DNA from: Ichthyophis bannanicus | Lineage: Eukaryota; Chordata; Amphibia; Gymnophiona; Ichthyophiidae | NCBI GenBank assembly: GCA_033557465.1 | Contig: CM066031.1 | Coordinates: 1,070,968,444-1,071,032,443 of the forward strand | Direction: 5' to 3' | Length of the DNA stretch: 64,000 bases | Part shown: positions 33,041 to 43,599 of the stretch, piece by piece | Layout: each line of letters opens with the position of its first letter | Numbering within the stretch: the first letter of the stretch is position 1 | Made by a program: the position numbers and the translations under genes | Notes under the pieces: model-generated | Database searches by the model: none | Told to the model about the DNA's origin: nothing | Seen by the model: only the letters and a program-made list of their open reading frames with translations

Positions 33041-33103
33041 TCCTCCTGAAGAAACTCCGAAGAGGAGTGAAACGCTCAAAGAGGTGCCCTAGGAAGCGTA
33101 GAG
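33041..33103 (+). ncRNA. Hammerhead ribozyme candidate, all three stems formed
   Basis: CTC (33043-33045) can pair with GAG (33101-33103) as stem I. CTGAAGA (33046-33052) is the first core box (N7 = A). One extra A is followed by ACTCC (33054-33058) pairing with GGAGT (33064-33068) as stem II. GAAA (33069-33072) is the second core box. ACGC (33072-33075) pairs with GCGT (33096-33099) as stem III, so U16.1 is followed by A at the expected cleavage position 33100. Stem I is short, as in the minimal hammerheads reported from PLEs. The extra A before stem II may reduce activity. Confidence 0.6.
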
Positions 33104-33359
33104 AATCGTCATAAATATTTGAGAAAAATAAGTTTGAGTGGAGTAATTTTTTAATTTTCATATTTGTTAAATCAGTCAGGACCTAGTAGCAGCAGTTTAA
33201 GTTTAAATTTAAAACACAGAAGAGAGCTTTCTGGTTAAATTTAGAACCCAGCAGAGAGCTTCTAGTTTAAATTCCATACTAAGTCAAAGCCTAGCAGTAT
33301 CCACAGCAACCCTTAGTAAGTAAAGAACTTAAAGATCTAATCACAAACTTAAAAGTAAG

Positions 33360-34280
33360 ATGCAGACAGCAGTCCAGCAGCAAGATGGAGGCTTTCCACT
33401 CTTTTGCATTGAGTGTCACATGTATGATTTTCTCCCAGTTGGTGAAAGGTCTTACGTGTGCACCAGGTGCAAGGAGCTCTTTGCTCTCAGGGAAAGAGTC
33501 CGTTCTCTAAAGGCTAGAATAGCAGACTTGGAAGACATAAGTAAGACGGAGAGGTACATAGACGAGACCTACAGGGATATAGTCCTGAAGTCCCACCTCC
33601 AGTCTGGCAGCATCCCCGAAGCCATGGAGGAGAGAGGTCACGTGACAGGAGAGCATCACCCTGGTGTGGCAGGAAGTGATCCTGTAACTAGGACCTGTCC
33701 TCCAGGTGATGTAAAACCCTCTCGCACTGAGAAAGTTTCTCCAGGGTCATGTGCCCATGAGGGAAGGGTTAGGACAGCTGTTATAGTTGGTGATTCAATC
33801 ATTAGGCATGTAGATAGCTGGGTGGCTGGTTGAAGTGAGGATCACCTGGTAACATGTCTGTCTGGTGCGAAGGTAATGGACCTCACGCACCAGCTAAATA
33901 AGGTCTTAGATAGTGCTGGGGAGGAGTCTGCTGTCTTGGTACAGGTCGGTACCAATGACATAGGAAAATGTAGTAGGGAGGTTCTGGAGGCTAAATTTAG
34001 TCTTTTAGGAAGGAAGTTGAAATCCAGAGCTTCCAGGACAGCGTTCTCTGAAATGCTTCCCGTTCCATGTGCAGGACGCAAAAGGCAGGCAGAGCTCTGG
34101 AGTCTCAATGCGTGGATGAGATGATGGTGCAAGGATGAAGGTTTTGGATCTGTTAGGAACTGGGGAACATTCTGGGGAAAGGAGGGACTCTTCCAAAGGG
34201 ATGGGCTTCACCTTAACCGGGATGGAACCAGGCTGCTGGCATTAACCTTTAAAAAGGAGATAGAGCAACTTTTAAACTAG
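33360..34280 (+). pseudogene. CR1-B ORF1: cysteine motif, coiled coil, SGNH esterase (two in-frame stops)
   Basis: ORF1 proteins of CR1 bind RNA or chromatin and carry a lipase-like esterase of uncertain use. One frame of 307 codons runs from ATG 33360 to TAG 34278. Cys pairs in FCIECHMYDF and YVCTRCKEL suggest a zinc-binding or PHD-like knuckle at residues 18-40. VRSLKARIADLEDISK is a coiled coil (about 45-62). RTAVIVGDSIIRHVDSW holds the nucleophile Ser (SGNH block I, about 140). VLVQVGTNDIG is block III with Asn. RDGLHLNRDG holds the Asp/His pair (block V). Frame-preserving TGA codons interrupt at 33831-33833 and 34122-34124; otherwise the frame is whole. Confidence 0.8.
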
Positions 34281-34466
34281 ATAACAGGGGAAGGCTGAGA
34301 GTCGCCCAAGAGCGCATGGTTCAGAAGAATGTATCCTTGAAGGATACTACCAAAAGCAGAGAGGTTCCAACAAAGAGTAAAGTAACCCAAATGCCCTTGA
34401 GTATGGAGCATACAGAGCTTAAAGATTTCAAATTACCCATGCCTACCAATAGCCAGATTAATATGA

Positions 34467-37245
34467 ATAAAATACAGCCTCTAAAATGCTTGTATGCAAA
34501 TGCTAGAAGTCTCAAAAATAAGATGGGAGAGTTAGAATATATAGCACTAAATGAGAGGTTAGATATGATTGGAATCTCAGAGACATGGTGGAAGGAGGAC
34601 AGCCAGCGGGACACTGTGATAAATGGGTACAAACTATATTGTAATGACAGAGCTGATCAAATTGGTGGAGGGGTTGCGCTCTATGTTAGAGAGGGCATTG
34701 AGTCAGAAAGGATTAAAGTTTTGCAGGAAACAAAATTTTGCTGTAGAATCTCTATGGATTGAAATTCCATGTAAAAAGGGGAATGTGATGGCGGTGGGGG
34801 TGTACTATCGACTGCCTGGCCAGAATGAACAAATGGATGATGAAATGCTCAAAGAAATCAAGGAAGCTAACAAACGTTACAGCGCAGTAATAATGGGTGA
34901 TTTCAATTACCCTGGTATCGACTGGATCAGTGTCACGGCAGGACATGCTAGGGTGATAAAGTTCCTAGATGAAATAAATGACTGCTTCTTGGAGGAGCTG
35001 GTTCATGAACCGACCAGAGGGAAAGCCATATTGGACCTAGTCCTCAGTTGAACACCAGATCTGGTGCAGGAGATAAGGGTGTTTGGGCTACTTGGCAATA
35101 GTGATCATAACATTATCGCGTTTGATTTAATTAGTGGAGGAGGGAAGGTAAGGAAATCCACAGTACTACCTTTTAACATTGAAAAGGGAGACTATGATCA
35201 AATGAGGAATATATTTAAGAAAAAACGAAAAGGAGCAGTTGCAAAGGTTAAAGACTTACTTCAAGCTTGGGTGTTGTTGAAAAATACTATCTTGGAAGCC
35301 CAGATGAGCTGTATTCCATGCTTTAAGAAAAGTGGAAGGAAGTCCAAAAAACTGCCAGCATGGTTTAAAGGTGAGGTCAGAGAGGCTGTTGTTGCCAAAA
35401 AAGCATCTTTCGGGAAATGGAAAAAAGAGCCAAATGATGAAAACTTGAAACAGCACAAGCACTGGCAAGTTAAATGCATGGAATTGATAAGGCAGGCAAA
35501 GGGAGAATTTGAGAAGAAGCTTGCTGCGGAAGAAAAACGCATAATAAAGACTTTTTCAAGTACATTCATAGCGAAAAACCTCTGAGAGAGTCAGTTGTTC
35601 CATTAGATGATAGAGGGGTTAAAGGGGCACTAAGAGGCGACAAGGCTATAGCGGAGAGACTGAATGAATTCTTTGCTTCGGTTTTCACTGAGGAAGAGGT
35701 AAGGATGGTATTTAAAGGTGCGGAAGAATTGAAGGAAATATCGATACATCTGGAAGATGTATTACAACTATTTGATAAATTGAAGAGTAGCAAATCAACT
35801 GGACAGGATGGTATACATCCAAGGGTGTTGAAAGAACTGAAATATGAGATTGCAGACCTGCTATTAGTAATCTCTGAACTATCATTAAAATCATCTGTAA
35901 CACCTGAAGATTGGAGGATGGCCATCGTAACGCCAATTTTTAAAAAGGGTTCCAGGGCTGATCCAGGAAACTATAGACCGGTGAGCCTGACGACAGTACC
36001 GGGAAAAATGGTAGAAACCATCATAAAGAACAAAATTGCTGAGCATGTAGATAGTTATGGCTTAATGGGAGACAGCCATCATGGCTTTAGACAAGGAAGA
36101 TCTTGTCTTACTAATCTGTTATGTTTTTTTGAAGGTGTAAATAAACAGGTAGACAAAGGTGAGTCAGTTAATATCATGTATTTGGACTTTCAGAAAGCCT
36201 TTAACAAGGTCCCTCATCAGAAACGTTTGGCAAAACTAGAGTCATGGGATAGGAGGCAGTGTACTACTGTGGATCAGGAACTGGTTAAAAGATAGAAAGC
36301 ATAGGGTAGGGCTAAATGGCCAATTTTCACAATGGAGAAAGGTGAACAGTGGTGTACCTCAGGAATCTGTGCTGGGTCCGCTGCTTTTTGACATATTCAT
36401 AAACGACCCGGAGAAGGGAATAATGAGTGAGGTTATCAAATTTGCAGATGACACAAAACTATTTAAAGTTGTTAAAACCCAAGAGGATTGTGGAAAATTG
36501 CAAGAGGATCTTGATAAATTGGAAGACTGGGCATCAAAATGGCAGATGAAATTTAATGTGGAGAAGTGCAAGGTTATGCACCTTGGGAAGAACAACCCAA
36601 ACTATGGTTACACGATGCAAGGTTCCACATTAGGAACCACCACCCAGGAAAAAGATTTAGGCGTCATTGTGGATACCATGTTAAAACCCTCGGCCCAGTG
36701 TGCAGCAGCGGCCAAAGAGCAAATAGAATGCTAGGTATGATAAGGAAAGGAATGGAAAATAAAACAAAAGATATTATAATGCTTCTATATCGTTCCATGG
36801 TGAGACCGCACCTTGAATATTGTGTGCAATTCTGGTCGCTGTATCTTAAAAAGGATATAGCGATTTTAGAAAAGGTTCAGAGAAGAGCCACCAAAATGGT
36901 AAAGGGGATGGAAGGATACTCCTATGAAGAAAGGCTAAAAAGTTTAGGGCTCTTTAACCTGGAAAAGAGACGGCTGAGGGGAGATATGATAGAAGTCTAT
37001 AAATTAATGAACGGGTAAACGTAGATCGATTGTTTACCTTATCAGAATATAGAAAGACTAGGGGACATGCAATGAAGCTACAGGGTAAACTATTTAAGAC
37101 TAATAAAAGAAAATATTTTTTCACTCAACGTGTAATCAAACTCTGGAATTTGTTACCGGAGGATGTAGTAAAGGCTGTTAGTGTAGCTGGGTTTAAAAAA
37201 GGTTTGGACAAGTTCCTGGAGGAAAGGTCCATAAACCATTATTAA
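34467..37245 (+). pseudogene. CR1-B ORF2: endonuclease and reverse transcriptase (broken)
   Basis: The plus strand reads NKIQPLKCLYANARSLKNK (start of the endonuclease), MIGISETWW, GVALYVREGIESERI, after a shift VMAVGVYYRLPGQNEQ, IMGDFNYPGIDW (GDFN metal site) and GNSDHNIIAFDL (SDH catalytic His). Then come a basic linker with RKSKKLPAWFKGEV, RT blocks STGQDGIHPRVL, PGNYRPVSLTTVPG, GFRQGRSCLTNLL, MYLDFQKAFNKVPH (motif A; the usual FDKVPH reads FNKVPH), SGVPQESVLGPLLFDIF, FADDTKLFKVV (FADD intact), RPHLEYCVQFWSLY and [16 protein letters not shown], to the stop at 37243-37245. At least six frame changes or stops make it non-functional. Confidence 0.85.
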
Positions 37246-37412
37246 GAAGGGACCCAGGATATCAATGCTTGAACCAATACAAGCAATGTGGAACCTGTGT
37301 CCCTTGGGGAAACTGCTAGGTACATATGACCTAGATTGGCCACTGTTGGAAATAGAATACTGGGCTTGATGAACTTTGGTCTGACCCAGTATGGCATATC
37401 TTATGTTCTTAT

Positions 37413-37765
37413 GTTAGAAAGACTAGGGGACATGCAATGAAGCTTCAGGGTAACCTATTTAAGACAAATAAGAGAAAATATTTTTTCACTCAACGTATAA
37501 TCAAACTCTGGAATTTGTTACTGGAGGATGTAGTAAAGGCTGTTAGTGTAGCTGGGTTTAAAAAAGGTTTGGACAAGTTCCTGGAGGAAAGGTCCATAAA
37601 CCATTTTTAAAAAGGGACTCAGGATATCAATGCTTGACCCAATACAAGCATTGTGGAACCTGTGTCTTTTGGGGAAACTGCTAGGTACCTTTGACCTAGA
37701 TTGGCCACTGTTGGAAACAGGATACTGGGCTTGATGGACCTTCGTCTGACCCAGAATGGCATATC
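37413..37765 (+). mobile_element. Second CR1-B 3' end joined directly to the first
   Basis: Immediately after the terminal repeats of the preceding copy the sequence restarts inside the last coding part (agaaagactaggggacatgc), continues through the 3' UTR and ends again in ttatgttcttatgg at about 37765. It is a separate, strongly 5'-truncated insertion, diverged from the first at scattered positions. Confidence 0.85.
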
Positions 37766-39129
37766 TTATGTTCTTATGGTATGTCTTTGCTGACTTACAT
37801 GTTGATAATTACATTCTGAAACTCCATATAGGTGTACACTGGGCCTAGCTAGTGCCCCATAGTGCATGAGGGCAACTGAGATATGGGCAGGCTGCTGCAG
37901 CTGTAACAGCACATTGGTAGTAATGTCCGCAGTGCATTAGCACACTGATGTCTATGTCAGCAAGCCTAGGAGATGCACACATTACCTGAGGGGCGTGGCG
38001 TTAGTGGGTACATCGCGGGGACAGGCAGGATCAAAAATGTCTAATGTCCCAGAATTCATGGGAATGTCCAAAGCCATTCCCCATGTCCGAGGCACGGGGG
38101 GGGGGGGGGCAGCTGAATAGCACCTACACGAGCCCCAAAAAACACATTGTGCACATGCACACCCATGGATGCCGAGTCGATACAAACATTGACCATGTTC
38201 GATATAGACATGTCCCCATGCCGGATGTGCATGTAATGGAGTTGAAGCATGATATGTGACTAAGAGAACCGATGTGCACAATGTGGGCCTGGCCTGGCCA
38301 AGACCACACCTTGGACTGCCCACACTTCCCCTCTGGAAAAAGTTAACGTGGTATGCTGCATGAGAACAACGTGACACCTAAGAGGGCATATCTTTGTGAA
38401 TGGCAGTCCACACATGCTGCTGCTGTTGCTGTGATGTGGGGATACCTCTGAAACAACCCTCCAAATCTGTCTATGAAGATGTGTACCACCAACTATACAT
38501 GACGTATGTAGCAAATAAATGGACAAAGAGGATGCACAGAGATTGAGGTGTGCCCCACAAGAGTGAATGGTGCTATCATAATCATGGGATCAAGTACGTT
38601 ATCCCCTGGGGGAGGCCTCAGAATGTGTGTGCCAATGGCATAGACAAGAATATGGTGGCTAGGTCACCCAAAAGCTAAAGTAGAATCATCTGTCCCAGAA
38701 CAAAAGGGGACATAATGTCTGCTGGTCCAGCAGTTGAGAAAGCTCAGTACCCAAAGCAAGTGTGTCCCCTAGATGTGAGGTCACCAAGACCACCATCGGA
38801 AAGGCATGAAATATGCTGATGACAACTGCCTGCAGTGGACATATGCCCAATGTTCCAAAACCCAGCCATGTTCTGAGAGAATAATGTAGTCCAGATCTAT
38901 GATATGGATAGGCGATACAGTTGGAGGGATGTCCAAGGTGTGATTGCAGTGATACAGATGTAGAGTGGCAGTATATAGCTGCCATATGTGGGCCCATACA
39001 GTAGAGGTTAGTAGGAGGGAACCCCACTCCTCTACCATCCAGATCGTGTCATGGTGATCAGACAGACCTGCAAGTGTAAGATATATAGTGTATGTGTCCT
39101 GGAAATACCAATGGCCCCCTGTGTATAAC
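37766..39129. other. Unassigned, no convincing coding
   Basis: The style (catgtcc, gtgcac, catgcc words) is like the Harbinger-related DNA at 19.9-26.9 kb. A G-run lies at about 38097-38107 and a CAG/CTG-like cluster near 38418-38430. The minus strand of that cluster reads QQQQQHVWTAIHKDM, possibly a Myb-type fragment. I cannot support a firm assignment. Confidence 0.3.
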
Positions 39130-39134
39130 TAATG

Positions 39135-39428
39135 AGTGGAGGAGTGGCCTAGTGGTTGGGGCAAGGTACTTCAGGCCGGAAGGTCGGGGGTTCAAATCCC
39201 ACTAGATGACAGCAACCTTGGGCCAGAAGGACTGGGGTTTCTAGTCCCACAGGTGCTCCTTGTGGTCTTGGGCAAGCCACTTAACCCTCCATAGCCCATG
39301 TTCCCTATAAAATAGTTATCTCCAAGTTATAATGCCCTGTTCAATGTAATTTCAGTTTGTTCAATGTAAACCACACTGATGCAGAATAGCGTGGTATATA
39401 AGAGAATGTAAATAAATAAATAAATAAA
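39135..39428 (+). mobile_element. tRNA-derived CORE-type SINE with L2-type tail
   Basis: Box A-like gtggcctagtggttgg (39144-39159) and box B-like ggggttcaaatccca (about 39187-39201) mark a tRNA-derived RNA polymerase III promoter. A central part with cttgggcaagccacttaacc resembles the conserved core of MIR/CORE SINEs. The 3' end gttcaatgtaaaccacactg then TATATAAG and AAATA repeats equals the L2-type LINE tails in this window. A short duplication, taatg (39130-39134 and 39429-39433), flanks it. The promoter boxes belong to the SINE, not to a tRNA gene: there is no cloverleaf. Confidence 0.83.
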
Positions 39429-39433
39429 TAATG

Positions 39434-39787
39434 CAGTGCCAGGGTGAATGAGAGCTGTGGATGCAAAGAGCTAGTACAAGGCCTGGCCTGACACATCACA
39501 TGTCTGATTAGACCCAACACTGTTGGCCCATGGAAACGCCAATGGCCAGAAATATGTGACCAGATGATGGATAAGGCACTACAACACCCACCTACCTGTC
39601 CATGAGGGCTGATACCTGCCAACCGTGAGCAGAGTGTAATTCTAGCAATTTGGGCTATAGTTACAGGCAGCCAGTCACATCACATAGTAGATGTGTAGCG
39701 CACTGGAAACAGCCAATGTGGAAATGTAATATCATAGCACCACACTGAGTAGCATATGAGGCGCATGTACCTCTCCACAGGAGTGCA
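39434..39787. other. No recognisable gene
   Basis: Mixed sequence between the SINE and the second L2 copy. I see no motif or repeat that I can name. Confidence 0.3.
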
Positions 39788-40019
39788 CCACATAGAAGCA
39801 TGAGGGGAACGTCTAGGTGGGCAGGAAGGGGGAGGGGAAGGAAGGGGGACGGTTGGGGGGAAAGGTGGGGATAAATTGGGGTTACATAGTTTGTTGAGAG
39901 AGGACCTACTATGTTTGATCAGCAAAGCATTCAAGTAATAGGTATCTTTTCAGTTTTTTCTGAAGATTGTTAAGTCATCTGTAGCACAAACTTCGTATTT
40001 CACTTACAGCTGTGTTTCA

Positions 40020-42330
40020 AAAATGGTTATGGTAGCAGATGGGGTGAAGTTGTTGTCTTTGGTTATGTATAGAACGTCTGTCTTCTTGTGGTTTATGGCC
40101 ATATTGTGTTCGAAGAGCCACTATGTGATGGATCAGAAGCATTTCTTTATGGGTGAGATTGTTGGGTTGGTTGGGGTATAGATTATTACATCATCCGTGT
40201 ATATGTGGTAGAGTATGTTGCATGATATTGGTTGCAAAAAGATATTGAAGAGCAAGGATGATAGGGCAGAACCTTGAGGGACTCCTTGATGTTGCGTGAA
40301 TGGTACTGATTATTGACGCCCATTTTTACTTGGAGTTGCCACTCCGTTAGATAAAATTTGAATCACTTTAGCTTGGTACCACACAGCCCTATTGATTGGA
40401 GACGTTGGAGGATCAAGTTATGTGGAATGGAGTCAAAGGCTGCCTTGATATTGAGGAAGATCACGATAAATGCTTTGTTGGGTTTGTCAATACCTTTTAT
40501 TAGCTTGTCAATAAGGGCAGTCAAGAGGGTTTCGACTCCATGATGAAGTCTGAACCCATATTGCTGAGGGTCAAGTTGGAAGGGGGAGTCAATGTGATCT
40601 TGGAGTTGAATTTCACCAGGAATGGTAGGCTGGTAATGGGTCTGTATAAGCTTGGCTGGTTTTCATCTGCTCCTGCTCCTTTATTGGGTGGATGGAGGTG
40701 TGCTTGAGTTCTGCTGGCATATATTCTTGCTGAAGTGGTATTTATTTATTTGGTTTTATATACTGCACTATTTATAATCAGCATGGTTTACGGAAAAACA
40801 ACTCATTTCATTGAACTGATTACATTACATGGAACAGGTTACAATGAACAAGTGAACATAAGTTAACTCAATAATAGCTTACATTAAAGTGGTAGTTTAG
40901 CAATTTTGAGAATTGTGGGGATCAATTCTGCTTGGGCAATCTTGATCTAACTCACAGGGTAGGAATCTGGCAGGGACGTGGTAGTGTTAATGTCAGTGAT
41001 AATTCTTTCTAGTTGTTCGGGTGAGGTCATTGTGAATTTGTCCCAGGTGACTATGTCTTCTGTGTAGTTTTGATTTATATATGTTGGTCCTGTAGTTCTA
41101 TTGTTTTGAGAGTTGGTTAGGATTTGAAAATGGTCTGCCATGATTTGAGGGGATAGGTTTGTCTCCTCTTTCTGCTGAGTGGGGTCTCTTACCAATGATT
41201 TGATTAAGTTGAAGAGATCTCTGGGCCGGTTTAGGGAGCTTTGGAGAAGTTTGGAGTAGTAATCCTTTTTTGCTTTGTTTGTGGATGTCTGGTATTTGTG
41301 TAATTTGGTCATGTATTTATTGAGGTTGTCAGCATATTTACCGTGTCACCATCTTCTTTCCAGTAGTCTAAGACTGTGTTTCATGTCTTTGAGCTGGATG
41401 GTATACCATGTGCTCTATTTTGTTTCCGGTAGGCTGTGGGTGCATTTGGTTTTATGGCTATTTTGCTTATTGTCTGGTTCCAGTTCTGGATGAGTGTGAC
41501 AAGGTTTTCTGAGGTTTGCCGGAGTTGAGGTAGGATTTTTCTAGGAATTCTTTCTTTACCAGGTGGTGGAATCTGTAAGTTGAAGTTTGACTGTGACAGT
41601 CTTTTTTGGTGTGTGGTCTATATGAGAGGAGGAAGGAAATTGTTTTTGTTGTCAGACCAGGTGATCGTGGGAGGTTGTTGGTCCTGAGCATTTGTTGCGG
41701 GGCAAAATTCAGGTCAAGCATGTTTTCTTTGTTGTGTGTTGGTTTGCTAATGGGTTGTGTGTATTTGAGGACCTCCTTGGCATCTAGAAAGGTTTTTAAG
41801 ATCTTGGAGGCAGTAGATACAAGGTTGAGATCACCAAGGAGCAGAATTGGAGTGTGGCTTGTGGTTGCATACCATTTCCAGTAGGGCTGCTAGCTCATCC
41901 AGACAAGCATTTGGGGATCTGTATGCCAGGGATAGAGTTACAAAATTGTTTGTGATAGTTAAAGTATCTAAACCTTGCCCGTGGTTTTGCTGAGGATGTG
42001 AAAATTAAGGTGTTTTTTGGCTATGATGAAAACTCCTCCACCTCTATACTTGGTTCATGGGCAGCTGAATATATTGTAGCAAGGTGTTAGTAGCTGGTTG
42101 ATTAGCATGTTGTCAGATTCAGTGAACCAAGATTCAGTGACATACATAATATCTATTTAGTTGGCAGTGAGGTAGTCAGTGAGGAGCTGTGTTTTGCTAC
42201 ATTCTGAGTGTGTGTTCATTGGAATGCACCTAAGGTGATGAGTACAATTTGCTAAACGTTATTGAAGACTGTTGTGGTTTGATTTGAATGAGGTGATGAT
42301 ATGGTCTGGATCTTGGTCTAGTGAACGAGA
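40020..42330 (-). pseudogene. L2-type ORF2: endonuclease and RT remnants
   Basis: Minus-strand readings run from upstream to downstream. The endonuclease has YVTESWFTESDNMLI (the TE-W motif) and ILLLGDLN (GDLN metal site, near 41830). A linker has KAKKDYYSKLLQSSLNRPRD and FNLIKSLVRDPTQQKEETN. The RT part has a motif A region around 40450, motif B near 40300 (QGVPQGSALSSL-like with changes) and YTDDVI at about 40195, where YADD has become YTDD. Many stops are present. The segment resembles the first copy closely enough to serve as its empty-site reference. Confidence 0.72.
40741..40886 (-). mobile_element. L2-type tail-only insertion, 146 bp, reversed
   Basis: An 8-bp target duplication, aagtggta (40733-40740 and 40887-40894), flanks it. 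The first L2 copy at 31538-31545 shows the empty site. On the minus strand it ends in AAATAAATAAA preceded by gtaaaccatgctgattat, the tail signature. Confidence 0.88.
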
Positions 42331-42700
42331 AGGGTATTGTATGGCAAAGGAGTGAATGTATGATTGGTATATGGGTGGGGGGTGGGGGGAGGGGGAAAGC
42401 CTGTGAAGTAATAGGTTATAGTAGAGAGGTAAGGTATAGCAGACTGAGTAGGATGGCTAATGGCGCCATGCTTAGGTTGTGTTGTTGAGCTGTATTTAGT
42501 ATATTGTAGTTTCAGGGGTTTGTTGGTGTCAAGGGGATACCGTGTAGAGTGTAGTGTGGTACGTTTGTGCGTGCTAATGTTGGGAGAAGCATTTGAGAGG
42601 TTGAGATGGAGCTCGATCCCTTGTGGCATCGTCCAGCTTGCAGGGTTCTGTGGAAGATTCTGTGGTGTGGATCACTGAGGGAGTGACGATGCTTACTCCA

Positions 42701-43008
42701 GTGCTTATGTGTTAGTCAGTGTGAGTTCTTTGACAGGAGACGGTAGAGTCTTACCTGCTTGGGGAGTTTGTTGGTAGTGAACTAGGGGGGGGGGAAAGAA
42801 TGCCACGGGGGCTGCGCAAGGGATACGATTCACCCAGAGCACCTCATCTCCTTGTGCTGGTCCTGGTTATTATGGTAGCTTGGAATTTATATGTAAGAAT
42901 ATGTCATTAATCTGGCTTGTTCATTTTTCCTAATAAGTGAACTGATGTTCTATGGCTCATTGTAATATTTACAGTATTGACTTTTCCTAGGTAGGGTCCT
43001 TATGGGTG
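42701..43008. other. Probable upstream part of the L2 copy, no clear coding
   Basis: A G-run at about 42785-42794 interrupts it. I could not recognise ORF1 or a 5' end. Confidence 0.3.
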
Positions 43009-43185
43009 CAGGGCCAGCCCTAGAGTTGGTTCAAGGTGCTGGCACCTTAGACAAACCTTAAGCTTTACATCCCCCCTGACTGTCAAAATCTATTGTTTAG
43101 CTTTGAATGTTCTGCTCTTTAATGCCCCACAGACGTTGCCACCCTAGGCAGCTGCCTAGTTTGCCTAGTGCTTGGGCCAGCCCTG
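43009..43185. mobile_element. hAT-type MITE
   Basis: It starts CAGGGCCAGCCCTAG and ends with the inverse of CAGGGCTGGCCCAAG: 15-bp inverted ends of the hAT kind. Flanks tatgggtg and tgtgtgag agree at 5 of 8 positions. It is related in style to the element at 21422-21590 but different inside. Confidence 0.68.
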
Positions 43186-43599
43186 TGTGTGAGTTTTGGA
43201 AGTTTCTGATGGCATGATGTTTTTAGTGGAGTTTTGAATTGCTCTGCAATATGTCTGGTACTGACAAGACACCAGAATCAGAGGGGGGGGGGGGGGATAT
43301 TCAAATGAATTATCATGGTTAGCATGGGGGCATTCCAGGGGTGGCACCTGCAAATAACTGGGTAGTGGCAATATTGAGCTGCTGCCCAGTTATGGTATGG
43401 CAGTGAAAGTAAGGCGCAGCAAAGGCTGGCATTTCATTGTAGAAGCTAACCGAGCTGTGGCTGAATATCACCACTGCCCAATTATCTTCTTGCTAATCCG
43501 GGCAACACGGATATTCAATGCTGAGGCCAGATATGACCCTGACACTAAATATCCAGGTTAAGTTTCAGTGGTGGTGGCTAGCTTGGAAACTGTAATTGA
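43186..43599. other. No gene; G-run
   Basis: A run of about 14 G lies at 43281-43294. The remainder is unassigned. Confidence 0.35.

Larger units (their letters stand above)
32194..33161 (+). mobile_element. PLE-type insertion with terminal inverted arms
   Basis: A 13-bp target duplication, atttgttaaatca, flanks the insert (32181-32193 and 33162-33174). Inside, 32234-32272 and 33124-33161 are inverted copies (33 of 34 positions agree around gagtggagtaattttttaa). A hammerhead fold lies at 33041-33103 and a second, inner inverted repeat at 32645-32780. There is no convincing coding. Inverted partial copies and such target duplications are known behaviour of Penelope-like elements. Confidence 0.68.
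32063..37412 (+). mobile_element. CR1-like LINE, family B, near full length, plus strand
   Basis: The 5' UTR starts near 32063 and matches the reverse complement of 12144 onward. It is split by a PLE insertion (32194-33161) and then leads into ORF1 (33360-34280) and ORF2 (about 34467-37245). The 3' UTR carries the catactgggcttgatgaac-type end sequence and terminates in ttatgttcttatg repeats around 37399-37412. This is the most complete family-B copy here. Its 5' UTR lacks about 450 bp present in the minus-strand copy (10640-11100). Confidence 0.87.
39788..42700 (-). mobile_element. L2-type LINE, second copy, minus strand, internally deleted
   Basis: It aligns to the 27.2-31.8 kb copy: 39788-39989 equals 27200-27400 (3' UTR), then sequence jumps to the equivalent of 29448 onward, so the RT C-terminal part is deleted at about 39989. 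It continues beyond the truncation point of the first copy into the ORF2 N-terminal part, to about 42700. It lacks both the mariner and the 1.5-kb element, and carries its own tail insertion at 40741-40886. Confidence 0.8.

Noticed and set aside
39140..39205. A tRNA gene suggested by box A and box B
   Set aside because: No cloverleaf or acceptor pairing, and the boxes continue into a CORE-type SINE body with a LINE tail.
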